A DNA stretch of 64,000 bases, taken from positions 62,001-126,000 of the forward strand of contig WFMF01000433.1 of assembly GCA_011033025.1 (NCBI GenBank), in the 5' to 3' direction. Below the pieces are notes generated by a model. The model had not been told where the DNA came from and ran no database searches. It saw only the letters and a program-made list of their open reading frames with translations. Both the position numbers and the translations under genes were made by a program. Shown here piece after piece: positions 48,431 to 59,177 of this stretch (position 1 is the stretch's first letter; every line of letters begins with the position of its first letter). The stretch comes from Beroe forskalii. Its lineage: Eukaryota; Ctenophora; Nuda; Beroida; Beroidae.

Positions 48431-49016
48431 TTTATTAACTCATGCAATCACTCGCTTCACTCGAAGCCGGAAAGTACAGGTTCAAGCTTTATAGCAAGTT
48501 CATAGAACACTTAGGAGCTGTGAATTGCAGCGAAGTTTCGGGCTTGGAGTGTCTTAAACCGTCAATGGCTAGATATTTAGATCTTTGATTCTGCCATTTG
48601 CTATACACTATACTTTATAAGTTTACCAGGGGATGGTCCGGTTTCATTAATTCTAATAGAGTAATAGGCACTTGAATAGAATATAATGGTTGCGAAAAAG
48701 TTAAACTTCCATTAGGTTTTCAAAGGAATGATTCTAAATTCAATCATGAATTGTTACAAAGTTACATGAGGCTAAGTCAAAATAAGTCATAGGTATGCAT
48801 CAATCAGTAATCACCGCCAATAAATTGTCCTTCCTGAAGGATTCGTGTTAATATCTGTTTTTTTCGGTTTAAATATTCTTGAAAAGTTGAAATTGGGTAT
48901 CGGATTGGTTCTTTTCTTGTAGCGATTGATGTCCTCCGTTAAGTCCACTTGCCATTGGTCTTTACACGAAACCCAAAGCCTTCGTCGAGTTCTCAGTTGC
49001 GTTCTTTGAATCCAAA
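48431..49016. other. Sequence downstream of the GPCR, no feature recognised
   Basis: Unique AT-rich DNA. It is 3' of the minus-strand GPCR and probably includes its 3' UTR, but no certain polyadenylation site was fixed. Confidence 0.45.
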
Positions 49017-50063
49017 TCAAACGTTGTCCATTCGAATTTCGTCAGAAGTTCGGTTGGTAAAGTGCCTGATGATGCCCATTTTCTCCCAAAGTCCTCTTGT
49101 GACATACTTCCTGAACCTTTTGTTTGTCAGTGAGTAGAGGATTGGGTTGGCAACTGCGTTGATGGAGATGCAGTTGAATGCGAGGAAGTCCAGTATCCGG
49201 GGAACTGGTTGACCCTTGAGTGTAGTCCCTACCAAGACAGACCTGGCAACATAGGGAGTCCAACTGAGGATAAATACTGCTGAGATGGTTATGGTGAGGA
49301 GGATGCCTTTCATGCATTCCCGTTTCCTGGTAGCCCGCTGGTGCGCTATTCCACAGATAACTGCGTTTACCAGAGTGATAAGAATGAGGGGTAGTACAAT
49401 CAGTAGAAAATGACAAACTACTGATGCGATGGGTGGTTCATAGGTGATAGTAGGTGAGATACACTGGCCTATGAACGGGTAGAACTTGCCCACAGGCTCA
49501 AATGTGACTAAGAACCCTATAGTAGTTAAGGTTCCTAAAACCCATGCAGCTGCAGAAATGTAGGCTGCTGTGCGGGGAGACAGGGTTCGGGTTGGTGAGG
49601 AGAAGAGGCAAAGGCGGTGCACAGTGATAGCAAGAACGAAGAAAAGATTAGCGCTGCTGGGTACGTAATTCCCATTGGCCACAATGGTGCATCCTAACCT
49701 GCCCAAGACCCACCTACGTGCAGAGAACGCCAGGAAATTAGGGAACACGTGGACAACAAGGTACATGATATCTGCTGCTGCCAGGTTGTGGATGAAGGTC
49801 AATGAAACCTTGTCTAATTTGAGGGCCATGTGACGGATGGAGCCGATAATAACAGTGACATTACCCGACACACCAACTACTAGGACCAGGAATGAGAGAA
49901 TCGAGAGAGGTATGGTTTCAGCTGCACTCATCGTAGGATCGAGTGTATGGTTTGTCTTCATCCCGTGGTTGGTGATGCCAATAGCCGTGGAATCTTCTGA
50001 AACCTCCTGCAGTTGCAAGGGAAATACTGACATGGAAGTGGGTTGTGTAGCGATTGCTTCCAT
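49017..50063 (-). CDS. Class A (rhodopsin-family) G-protein-coupled receptor, intronless
   Basis: A 348-residue seven-helix receptor in one exon. Landmarks, numbered from the chosen Met: GN in TM1 (67-68), LAAAD in TM2 (94-98), Cys125 at the top of TM3 and Cys201 in the second extracellular loop (the conserved disulfide pair), HRL at 149-151 in place of DRY, a TM5 proline (225), SWTPY in TM6 (267-271) and NPILY in TM7 (306-310), then a basic helix-8-like KRFRK. NHT at about 38 is a possible N-glycosylation site. The ATG at 50061-50063 has A at -3 and G at +4; the open frame runs further upstream but without an ATG. The overall look is of a peptide-type receptor acting at the plasma membrane, but ligand and subfamily cannot be assigned. 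The Asp-to-His change in DRY is unusual and may alter basal activity. The frame is intact. Confidence 0.93.
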   Translation of the reverse strand: MEAIATQPTSMSVFPLQLQEVSEDSTAIGITNHGMKTNHTLDPTMSAAETIPLSILSFLVLVVGVSGNVTVIIGSIRHMALKLDKVSLTFIHNLAAADIMYLVVHVFPNFLAFSARRWVLGRLGCTIVANGNYVPSSANLFFVLAITVHRLCLFSSPTRTLSPRTAAYISAAAWVLGTLTTIGFLVTFEPVGKFYPFIGQCISPTITYEPPIASVVCHFLLIVLPLILITLVNAVICGIAHQRATRKRECMKGILLTITISAVFILSWTPYVARSVLVGTTLKGQPVPRILDFLAFNCISINAVANPILYSLTNKRFRKYVTRGLWEKMGIIRHFTNRTSDEIRMDNV

Positions 50064-50551
50064 GATACGATGTAGCTTGTGAAGTTCGTACAGAGGAGTT
50101 CGCCTCTGGGGACCCAGTGATGAAGACACAGCACTGGTGTGGTGAATAGAAACCGGTGACCGTAGAAGAAGAAGAAGTTCGTACAACTGATAAAAATGAA
50201 CTATTTGAATATTGGAATTTGGAGTGTATTTCTTTGATTTTAAGAAATATGATACTGCCTTATATAATCTAAGTTCCTACTAAGTACCTATCTATCTACT
50301 CAAATGATTATTTTATTTTCCCATGACCCTAAATTATCTTCCTTACCTACCTATCTACGCAAATCATTTTTTCCATGATCTTATATTGCGAAATCCTCAA
50401 TTATCTTCCGTGTTACGACAGTATGAAGTCTCTTCAGAAGAAAAATCCTTCCACTGAAGCACCTGACTGTACTGTATAATATAGTGTACCTATACAGTCA
50501 AGATAGACATGATGGGTGGAATAGGGACTTCTTTGTTAGCTTTATCAGAAA
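50064..50551. other. Upstream of the GPCR, no feature recognised
   Basis: This presumably includes the 5' UTR and promoter of the minus-strand GPCR, but no convincing TATA box or initiator was identified. A CTACCTATCTA-type direct repeat lies at about 50285-50360. Confidence 0.4.
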
Positions 50552-51060
50552 CTAGCAGGCCCGTTGCTAGATTTGGATTTATAGCTCACTCGACAGCGCT
50601 TCTTTTGCAAATATTGACGAAATTATGATTTAAAACTGTAGCTAGGTAGCAATCCAATTATTTACTGAAGCGAAATATTCAATTTTATGAACGAGCAGAG
50701 TGAAATATAATCAGCTTATTCGTGCTAAACCATGTGAGTTTTGCTCCGTTTTGAAGTTTTGATTGCAATATGAGTTTAATTTTGACAACTGATTCTTATC
50801 ATACAATTTTGTTTCGTTCACATTGATCCAGACTCATACAATTTTGTTTTGTTCACATTGATCCAGACTCATACAATTTTGTTTTGTTCACATTGATCCA
50901 GACCAGGAACTGTTTTCGACCTTCGTTAGGAAAACAATCGATCTGAAATATCCTCCGTTATTCAAGTCCCTTCCCATCTTGAAATATTGAATTTAAAGTA
51001 AAGGAAAACGTCAAATTTCCAAAAACTACAACACGGAATTTAACAGTAGCATCGTAATTA
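50552..51060 (-). mobile_element. Helitron-like remnant
   Basis: On the minus strand the 3' end reads CAACGGGCCTG-CTAG before T, with a decayed hairpin. The adjoining ~500 bp are homologous to the 3' part of the 807-bp element at 46738-47544 (for example CGTGCTAAACCATGTGA). The 5' end was not found. Three 36-bp tandem copies of ACAATTTTGTTTTGTTCACA-type sequence lie at about 50795-50902. Confidence 0.72.
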
Positions 51061-52479
51061 TAATCAGCAAGTGCAAACAAGAATTGCGCCTGCACCGACA
51101 CAATTATTGTAGTTCCCGTAGGCCGTATGCAGGCGCTTAATTTCCCTCCCCCACGGTGCTTGATGTAACCTTAGCATCATAATAAGATAATACAAAACGC
51201 AGTCGTTTTAAATTAATAAGAGTAAGACCTTGAGTATGAATATTGTATTTGTTCCGATATGGGTATGCGCGCAAACACCGAGAATACGAATTGGCACGTG
51301 CCATTTCTTCTAAAATTCCTGCGCGCGTTCGTTGTTGTACTCAGTTCGTTGTAGATTTCGCGCCATTTTGTTGAATTGGTTTACGTTTCATCAAATTGTG
51401 TCACCGTTTATTCACGCGATGTATTTTCTTGAATGTTTATACTAAGTTGATATCACATTTTATCTGATTTACAAATTTCGTGCTTTTGTTTTCTGTTCCA
51501 ATGCTGTCTCTTGTTCCAAAAGGCAATATTCGTCTTTCACAGCGAATAGTATTTTTCAAACTTAGTCGAATTCAGCAGAAAGTCTAATAGTTATGCAGTT
51601 TGGTACTAAACCAAGAACAAAACCGAAGCCTTTTCCTCCAATCTACCGCCCAACTCACACCTAAGATTTTAACTTTTCAAGACACGATTTCTTCAACAGC
51701 CTAATTAAATTTAGAACTTATCATAATTTAGGAGTTCGAGCATGTGGCACGGATGGGCCAGATCAACCAATAAGATTTATACTTTTGACAACCGACAGCT
51801 CCATGAATTAAGAAATTCGTTATTTTGAAGATGTATGTGATATGGGGGGGGACGGACGGAGGGACGAGGGACGGAGGGACATTTTCGCGACTGATATTAT
51901 AAAGGAGCAATCCGGGCACTTTCCAGAAATTACAGTAGTTGTATTGCAAAACTGGACCTGCTATGCACATATCCTATTTCTCACCCTCCCAGACCACGAT
52001 CTCTGCCAACCCTCTCATTTGCCTTTTTGTATACACAAAAAGGCCAATGGGGAGGGAAAAAATGATTTCCATAGCAATAAGCACCTTTAGCTTTTGTTTA
52101 CTTGATAAATTTTTGACAAGCAAAAATTTAATTAGTGCGCCTGCGCAAACATTACTCACATTATTCAGATAGAGCAATTATAAGTGGATACTGGATTACT
52201 GGGATACCCACATGAACAAACAAAAGTGTAGAAAAAGTGACTGTTTTGATGTAGAAAGCCCTGTTTGAGTCCAATATGAACCGTGTACCCACTATCTACA
52301 CCATGCCTAATGTCTGTATAAGCGTGATAGCAGACGGTGTGTTGGTATAACAGTGTGTGACCCCTGTAACATGATACTCAGGGGCTCAGTAAGGCTCATT
52401 AATAAGTCATTACCGACACCTGTTATAATAATACTACCACGGGGCACTGACCATTCCATCAAATCATCAACGAGTTATC
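51061..52479. other. Mostly unassigned, with a perfect-stem palindrome
   Basis: A palindrome at about 52011-52057 centres on TTTTTGTATACACAAAAAGG with outer arms CCCTCTCATT/AATGGGGAGGG. A GGACGGAGGGACG-rich run lies at 51848-51880. No supported gene. Confidence 0.5.
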
Positions 52480-53460
52480 ACATGTCTTATCATCCGTTTG
52501 TTTGTGTGTCTCATCACCTGTTTGTTTGTGTGCCTGTGTCTTATCACCTGTTTGTTTGTGTGTCTGTGTCTTATCACCTGTTTGTTTGTGTGTCTGTGTC
52601 TCATCACCTGTTTGTTTGTCTGTATGTGTCTTATCAACTGTTTGTTTGTGTGTCTGTGTTTTACCACCCATTTTTTTGTGTGTCTGTGTCTTATCACTCA
52701 TTTGTTTGTGTGTATGTGTCTTATCACCTGTTTGTTTGTTTGTGTGTCTTATCACTCATTTGTTTGTGTGTATGTGTCTTATCACCTGTTTGTTTGTATG
52801 TATGTGTCTTATCACCTGTTTGTTTGTGTGTGTCTGTGTCTCATCACCTGTTTGTTTGTATGTATGTGTCTTATCACCTGTTTGTTTGTGTGTGTGTGTC
52901 TTATCACCTGTTTGTTTGTGTGTGTCTGTGTCTCATCACCTGTTTGTTTGTATGTATGTGTCTTATCAACTGTTTGTTTGTATGTGTGTCTTATCACCTG
53001 TTTGTTTGTGTGTCTGTGTCTTATCACCTGTTTGTTTGTGTGTCTGTGTCTTATCACCTGTTTGTTTGTATGTGTGTCCCTGAATTATAAAATCGATATG
53101 CAGTATTTTGTTATGTTTGTAGTATACCCATACACCTCTATAGATAAGACATTGGATTATCACCTGTTTGTTTGTGTGTCTGTGTTTTACCACCTGTTTG
53201 TTTGTGTGTGTCTGTGTCTTATCACTCATTTGTTTGTGTGTCTGTGTCTTATCACCTGTTTGTTTGTGTGTCTGTGTCTTATCACCTGTTTGTTTGTGTG
53301 TCTGTGTGTCTTATCACCTGTTTGTTTGTATGTGTGTCCCTGAATTATAAAATCGATATGCAGTATTTTGTTATGTTTGTAGTATACCCATACACCTCTA
53401 TAGATAAGACATTGGATTATCACCTGTTTGTTTGTGTGTATCTGTGTCTTATCACCCGTT
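52480..53460. repeat. 30-bp minisatellite with higher-order duplication
   Basis: About 28 units of TGTTTGTTTGTGTGTCTGTG plus TCTTATCACC. A non-repetitive ~85-bp block (TGAATTATAAAATCGATATG...) interrupts it twice, at about 53080-53160 and 53338-53420, so a ~260-bp segment was duplicated. With a 30-bp unit each frame stays open, which creates long Cys/Val/Leu-rich reading frames on the plus strand and Lys/Thr/His-rich ones on the minus strand; none is credible. Confidence 0.95.
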
Positions 53461-53809
53461 TATGTCCCTGTGCTCGCTGTTTGTTTGGATGCCTGTGCGT
53501 GTATGCTTGTGTTTAGTGAATTGTTTGTGGACTATAGGTACAGGTGTTAATAAAGAAGTGCCTGCGCTGGTGCATGTAACAATACACTCGAGTAATAAAG
53601 TAATACAGCTACGACCATGATTAATTAGCACTACTCAGCTCCTCAACACTCTCTGATATAGAAATTCCTGGCCACCTGCCGACAATCCGACAATCTGTTA
53701 ACTGGCCTTGCTCAGTGAGAATATGTATAGAAAATAATAACATTGCTGGAAAAGTATAAAATATATGTTGCATGGAAAGTTGCATTTAGCATTATAAAGA
53801 TGACGAGAA
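53461..53809. other. No feature recognised
   Basis: Unique sequence between the minisatellite and the 3' end of the LINE fragment. Confidence 0.45.
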
Positions 53810-53814
53810 AACCC

Positions 53815-55150
53815 GTCGGGTATTCTCTTTATTTCGATGTATATTCAATTGGACGTACGGTCTACTACTACTAAACGGGGGATGGATCTACAAGAGATCC
53901 AATCAGAGTCCCCGGCACGGGACCTCCTGCTCGGAGGTCCCGGTTGCCAGGGCTACTGTGGATGGGAACGAGTCCCGTACCTCCCCAGGAGGACCAATAT
54001 GCTCGGAGCACATTGGTGTTGACAACATGGTTACGGGAAGAGACTTCCTGCCCAGTGTTAGTGTTCCAGTACGTCGAGTCCCAACCAGGGTTGGGACTCG
54101 TGGTACCCTTTGGTGTGGATCTTCCCGTCGCAAGTCCAGGAGGATGCCAAGGTTAGTTAGTTTCAGGATCGTTATCGGCTTTTCTAGGTTCCAGTCGCCC
54201 AGTCCTATGAGCATAGCTAACGATCCTGTTCATCTTGAACTTGTCGAAGATGTCGGTCCCTGAGCAGTAGTAGGTACTGAAATACTCCGCCCTAATACTG
54301 CCCAGGGCGGGGCACGTTCCGAGGAAATGTGACACCGTCTCTTCTTCACTCAGGCAGAGTGGACAAGTTGTACTTACAGCGGGGTTCAGTTTCTTGAGGT
54401 GGTAGTTTAGGGCTGCGTGGCCAGTCAGAAGTTGAGTGGCCACTCAAGTCCCTTCTACCCATGCTGCGCAGCTCCTTAGCAAATCTGTCCCTCCACATCA
54501 TGCCGAACATTCTGGGAGGGTCAGCCTTGAAGGAGCTGGTCCAGACCTCAAACGTCTTCCTCCTAAGAGCCGCGTAGCAGACGCTACGCGGAATAGGAAG
54601 TAAGACACTGGTTGCGCTGTTGTTTTCATTGGCCGACCCAGCTTTCGCTGTGAGGTCGGTCAACTCGTTTCCCTCAAAACCACTGTGGGCCGGAATCCAA
54701 CTGAGTGTTACGTCATTGGACCGGCCCAGTGCATTGAGGGAGTTTTTGGCCCTGAGGGGCATCTTGTTCTTGATAATCGTGCTGTTAATCGCATGGATAG
54801 CAGATTTACTGTCACAGTTTATCAAGATCTTTCTGTCCTTCAGTACGTGTTCCTGTAGAATTTCGGCTGTTTTTGCGACTGCAAATACTTCCGCTTGGAA
54901 CACTGTACTGTGTTGACCGAGGTGGAAGGGTTCGCTGTGATTCAGGTGGGCCAAATGTGGCCCTCCTCGTATCACCAGTCACCACCCCTGCTCCTGATTG
55001 GTCGTTGATTCTAGATCCATCAGTATAACACACAATGCCATAATTACCTTCCTCCGGTCCTCCATAGTCGTCCCTCGAGGGGAAACGCACGGTGAACCGT
55101 TGGTCAATACTAAGAATTGGCGTCATTGGATCGTGTTCCGAGGAGGCGTA
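53815..55150 (-). mobile_element. 5'-truncated LINE (I/R1/Jockey-like) with RNase H, frameshifted
   Basis: Minus-strand coding remnants in three frames follow one another: about 55126-54970, 54975-54450 and 54443-54153. They encode a ribonuclease H domain with YTDGS (first catalytic Asp), QAEVFAV (Glu), NCDSKSAI (Asp) and GNELTD (last Asp). After it comes a C-terminal zinc knuckle CPLC-x8-H-x4-C (CPLCLSEEETVSHFLGTC). All four RNase H active-site residues are visible, but at least two frameshifts break the frame, one just after YTDGS and one before the knuckle. The endonuclease and reverse transcriptase parts are missing, the usual 5' truncation of LINE copies. The 3' UTR runs to about 53815 and ends with AATAAA-like sequence and a hairpin (GAGAATACCCGACGGGTTTTCTC region). 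RNase H placement suggests the I or a related clade; the exact clade needs the missing RT. Confidence 0.9.
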
Positions 55151-55269
55151 CGGTCAATTTGACGAATTATTGAATCGAAATTCTGAAAAGCTGAAAATTT
55201 TATGGCACTTCTGGTTATCTGGAGCAATTTAAGGAAGGTCTCCCAATATTTAGACGGCGTGGAGTGACG

Positions 55270-55400
55270 TCACAGATCTAAACCTCAATCTTTTTGTATC
55301 CTAACCCTAAAACTAATCCTAACCACCACCCTAACCTTGAACCTTACACTAAACCTAACAAATCCTGACCCTAATCATGATCCTAACCATAATCCTTAAT
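55270..55400. repeat. Degenerate CCTAACC-rich stretch
   Basis: Irregular CCTAACCCTAA-like words resemble interstitial telomeric sequence, but the spacing is irregular and no perfect hexamer array exists. Confidence 0.5.
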
Positions 55401-55459
55401 GTGCTAGATGCGCTTGATTATATTTTTCCGAGTGTAGTCATGGTCATAGATAATGAAGG

Positions 55460-55935
55460 CTCTCGTTTATAGTTGACACCAGTGTGAGGACGTCAAGTGA
55501 TATTGTATCAGTCGACACCAGTGCAAGTTATAGTTGATACCAGTGCGAGGTATAGTTGACACCAGTGGGATGTACAATTGGTGACACCAGTGCGAGTTAT
55601 AGTTGATACCAGTTCGAGTTATAGTTGAGACCAGTGTGACTGTGTGAGGTTAAGTTGACACCAGTGTGAGGTATAGTAATATTGTATTATGCGACATCGG
55701 TGCGAGGTATAGTTGAAACCTGTGCCAGGTATAGTTGACGCCAGTATGAGCTGAAGTTGACCCAGTATGAGGTATAGAAGGATAGAGTGAGGTATAGTTG
55801 ACATCAGTGTGAGGTATAGAAGGATAGTTGCCACCAGTGTGAAGTTTAGTTGACACCAGTGTGAGGTATAGTTGACATCAGTGTCATTCACAGTTGACAC
55901 CAGTTTGATGTATAGTTGACACCAGTTTGAGGCGC
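55460..55935. repeat. ~24-bp minisatellite
   Basis: About 18 imperfect units of AGTTGACACCAGTGTGAGGT. The open frames within it are repeat artefacts. Confidence 0.9.
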
Positions 55936-56084
55936 CAGCTTGTGTGAGTTAGAGATGACGTGACCAGTGTTATTTTCCATGATTTTTTTCTTCTCGGGAA
56001 CCTCCCAGCATACCCCTGGCCCTACAATTATAATGACGAAAGATTATCATCAATTCAATTAACACAAAAAGTGCTAAGTATTTG

Positions 56085-56562
56085 AATAAAATGTTCAAAC
56101 CTTTTCTTTTCTTGCCGTTTTAGTCTCTTGTAGGAAAGGTTGATATATCTTCGGCCGCAAACTTTTTACCAAACTCGAAAATTCCGTTCAGAACGTAAGT
56201 TGTGATTTTCAACAGTTGAAAGGTTTCAAAAAGAGCAAAAAACGAAATGGCAATCGCATCGTGAAAGTGGTGCGCGCGTGCACGTGCACCTTGCGCGTCG
56301 CATAGCAACGCGCGCAACTGGTGAATTGAGTCGAATTAAGAGCAATTCCTAACCTTGTTTTTCGCGACGCTTTTTCCAACTTTGGACGTTGATTACGAAA
56401 AAAGTAAAGCCTGTATGCGAATTTTGAAATGATTGTCGACACCGAAATTCATTTTTCTACCACCCTGCAAAAAATTGCGGCGATTCAACTCCATTTTCTT
56501 CAGTTATTTGTTCAAATCTGGGGGTCACTGAGCAATTCCCCCTCTTTCCTTTATATCAAAGA
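56085..56562 (-). mobile_element. Helitron-like remnant (5' part)
   Basis: On the minus strand it starts TCTTTGATATAAAGG after an A. It is homologous to the 5' portion of the 5.5-kb element (shared GGTGGTAG, CGCGCGCAACTGGTGAAT, TTTTTACCAAACT). It provides the empty site for the hAT-like insertion at 41143-42150. The 3' part is missing. Confidence 0.75.
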
Positions 56563-56774
56563 TTAATGATGGACGATGGTTTACACTAGTGCAACGAAAT
56601 GAAAATGAAAATCACTCAGCACTCGCTGATGGGTACCCCTTTGATAATACTCTTCTAGTAGGAGGAGTTACACTGTAATTCAAAATTGCCGAATTGATAA
56701 CAGTATCTGAATTTTCACCATGATAGGCGTCAATGCGTTGATTATGTTTATCAAATCTTCAAATCATGCAATAC

Positions 56775-56945
56775 TTCCGTCAGAATCTGCCAAAGTTCAA
56801 GCATGTTCAGAGTAGTTCTAATAATTCTGCGTCAGCATTAGCTCAGATTCGACGGAATCTGCCAAAGTTCAGGAATGTTCACATACAAATTGGTAGTTCT
56901 AATGATTTTGCGTCAACATTAGCTCAGATTCATAGAATGTCACAA
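56775..56945. repeat. Tandem duplication of ~85 bp
   Basis: Two copies of CAGAATCTGCCAAAGTTCA...TTAGCTCAGATTC-type sequence. A 97-codon open frame crosses both (56766-57059), with LPKF and ALAQI repeated. No family is recognisable and it was not called as a gene. Confidence 0.75.
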
Positions 56946-57438
56946 CTGTTACAACTTATAGAGTGGCAACCTGTTCGTGTTCACGATGTATATTGTATGT
57001 ACATGAGTACATGCTGTGCATTGTGTAGAAGTTTTGCATTGAATACACTGTGTATCTGAGTATGTACAATGGGTACATTGTGTATAATAGTGCTTCATTA
57101 CATGAAGTCTCAAGTGTAACAGTTGTAAGTAATCAACTGTTTCAAGGCAATCTGGCTTCTTCGCGTGACTCAGTTGAGGTCATGTCTCAATTCTCGTCTC
57201 ACAGTGAAGTGAAAGAACAAAATGGAAGGTGTTTTTTCCAGAATATAATTTTCATCATTAAGTCATTAAAAACACACTCACGCTCTGGCCTTGGATATAA
57301 CCAATAACTTTACAACTGTGGGAGGGACTCACAGTTATGTACATGCAAATAATATAACGATCTGCAATTCTACAATGTATAATGCCCTACACGAACGCAC
57401 AATTCGAAAACTACTCAGTCCACTAAAGATGTGAAAAC

Positions 57439-58439
57439 ACCCAATGTCAGGGCTGCTCAGAAGAGTCTAACAAAGAGTCAGTACCCAATGTCAGGGCTGC
57501 TCAGAAGAGTCTAACAAAGAGTCAGTACCCAATTTCAGGGCTGCTCAGAAGAGTCTAACAAAGAGTCAGTACCCAATGTCAGGGCTGCTCAGAAGAGTCT
57601 AACAAAAGTCAGTACCCAGTAGGGCTGCTCAGAAGAGTCTAACAAAATCAGTACCCAATGTCAGGGCTGCTCAGAAGAGTCTAACAAAGAGTCAGTACCC
57701 AATGTCAGGGCTGCTCAGAAGAGTCTAACAAAGAGTCAGTACCCAATGTCAGGGCTGCTCAGAAGAGTCTAACAAAGAGTCAGTACCCAATGTCAGGGCT
57801 GCTCAGAAGAGTCTAACAAAGAGTCAGTACCCAATGTCAGGGCTGCTCAGAAGAGTCTAACAAAGAGTCAGTACCCAATGTCAGGGCTGCTCAGAAGAGT
57901 CTAACAAAGAGTCAGTACCCAATGTCAGGGCTGCTCATAAGAGTCTAACAAAGAGTCAGTACCCAATGTCAGGGCTGCTCAGAAGAGTCTAACAAAGAGT
58001 CAGTACCCAATGTCAGGGCTGCTCAGAAGAGTCTAACAAAGGGTCAGTACCCAATGTCAGGGCTGCTCAGAAGAGTCTAACAAAGGGTCAGTACCCAATG
58101 TCAGGGCTGCTCAGAAGAGTCTAACAAAGAGTCAGTACCCAATGTCAGGGCTGCTCAGAAGAGTCTAACAAAGAGTCAGTACCCAATGTCAGGGCTGCTC
58201 AGAAGAGTCTAACAAAGAGTCAGTACCCAATGTCAGAGCTGCTCAGAAGAGTCTAACAAAGAGTCAGTACCCAATGTCAGGGCTGCTCAGAAGAGTCTAA
58301 CAAAGGGTCAGTACCCAATGTCAGGGCTGCTCAGAAGAGTCTAACAAAGAGTCAGTACCCAATGTCAGGGCTGCTCAGAAGAGTCTAACAAAGAGTCAGT
58401 ACCCAATGTCAGGGCTGCTCAGAAGAGTCTAACAAAGGG
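57439..58439. repeat. 44-bp minisatellite, ~23 units
   Basis: Units of AGGGCTGCTCAGAAGAGTCT plus AACAAAGAGTCAGTACCCAATGTC are almost identical; two units near 57600-57650 are shortened. The right-hand end overlaps the last codons of the minus-strand gene at 58419-59177, so the array occupies its 3' UTR. It is a head-to-tail array without unique spacers, hence not CRISPR. Confidence 0.97.
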
Positions 58440-59177
58440 TTCTGCAGACGTGGGTGCGGGTAGGTTGTTCCCTGTTAGAGGGGTCGCACTATAGGTTCCA
58501 TACGAGGGGCCCGTGTAGCCCAGCATCATTTCTTTGAAGTCCTTCATGTCCTCGATCTTCTCAATGTAGTTTTCCATGAACACGCCGATTTTATCCCAAA
58601 CTTCCCTCACCAGTTCAGCCTTCCACTCCTCGAATTCCTGGCGCATTTTCTCCACTTTAGGAACCATTGCTGTGAATATGACGTCGTCTATCTGGTCTAT
58701 CACGTCCGTCATTACCCGGATAAGAAACTCCTCGGATGCCTTCAGCTCCTCGACGTAGTCGGCGACTGCGTTGGGCAGGGCAAGGTTGACTCGTCTCCGG
58801 ATGTCGTCTATGTTATCGTCTCTGTGCACGTAACGGCAGTAGAACCAGGACTCACGGACCTGTGGCATCTCTGGTATCTTGTGGAGGGTGTAGCCCAGGT
58901 TCTTCTGGCACCCTATCAGCTTCTGGAGCTGCCCGTGACACCGCTCCCGCATCTTCTCGTGACCCATGACTTTCTGCACGACCCCGTGGTAGCCGCTGTG
59001 GATGTGGCGCATCGTCCCCTTGTCTCGGTAGTTGTACGGATCGTAGCCACAATACACTGCCCGGCCAGTGTCCCCGATATTGTAATAATCCACATCCACC
59101 CCCAGTAGAGTGTTCCCAGCCACAGGAGCTGGGTAGTGACAGATACTCAGCAGGATGGCAAACACGCTTAACAACAT
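58419..59177 (-). CDS. Secreted protein of unknown family, single exon
   Basis: A 252-residue protein. Residues 1-20 form a clear signal peptide (MLLSVFAILL core, likely cleaved after a small residue near 20). The mature part has four cysteines (43, 80, 90, 114), enough for two disulfides. Aromatic-rich YCGYDPYNY comes early, and residues about 135-218 form a long charged, probably helical region with heptad-like hydrophobics (VIDQIDDVIF, EFEEWKAELVREVWDKI). The last six residues (PFVRLF) and the stop are encoded by the first unit of the adjacent 44-bp minisatellite. GC-rich, codon-biased sequence against AT-rich surroundings supports a real gene. I do not recognise the family and assign no function beyond secretion or lumenal location. 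The start at 59175-59177 is the ATG directly preceding the signal peptide. An upstream untranslated exon is possible. Confidence 0.85.
   Translation of the reverse strand: MLLSVFAILLSICHYPAPVAGNTLLGVDVDYYNIGDTGRAVYCGYDPYNYRDKGTMRHIHSGYHGVVQKVMGHEKMRERCHGQLQKLIGCQKNLGYTLHKIPEMPQVRESWFYCRYVHRDDNIDDIRRRVNLALPNAVADYVEELKASEEFLIRVMTDVIDQIDDVIFTAMVPKVEKMRQEFEEWKAELVREVWDKIGVFMENYIEKIEDMKDFKEMMLGYTGPSYGTYSATPLTGNNLPAPTSAEPFVRLF

Noticed and set aside
50064-50186. Upstream extension of the GPCR frame
   Set aside because: The frame is open but has no ATG; the ATG at 50061-50063 has a good initiation context and gives a normal-length receptor.
52353-53343. Long open frames of 193-281 codons (VCLSLITCLFVC-like repeats)
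   Set aside because: They lie in a 30-bp minisatellite that keeps several frames open on both strands at once. No start context, domain or splice evidence.
55270-55400. Interstitial telomere array
   Set aside because: CCTAACCC-like words are irregular and not in tandem register.
57439-58439. CRISPR-like regular array
   Set aside because: The units are directly abutting with no unique spacers, and the genome is clearly eukaryotic; it is a minisatellite.
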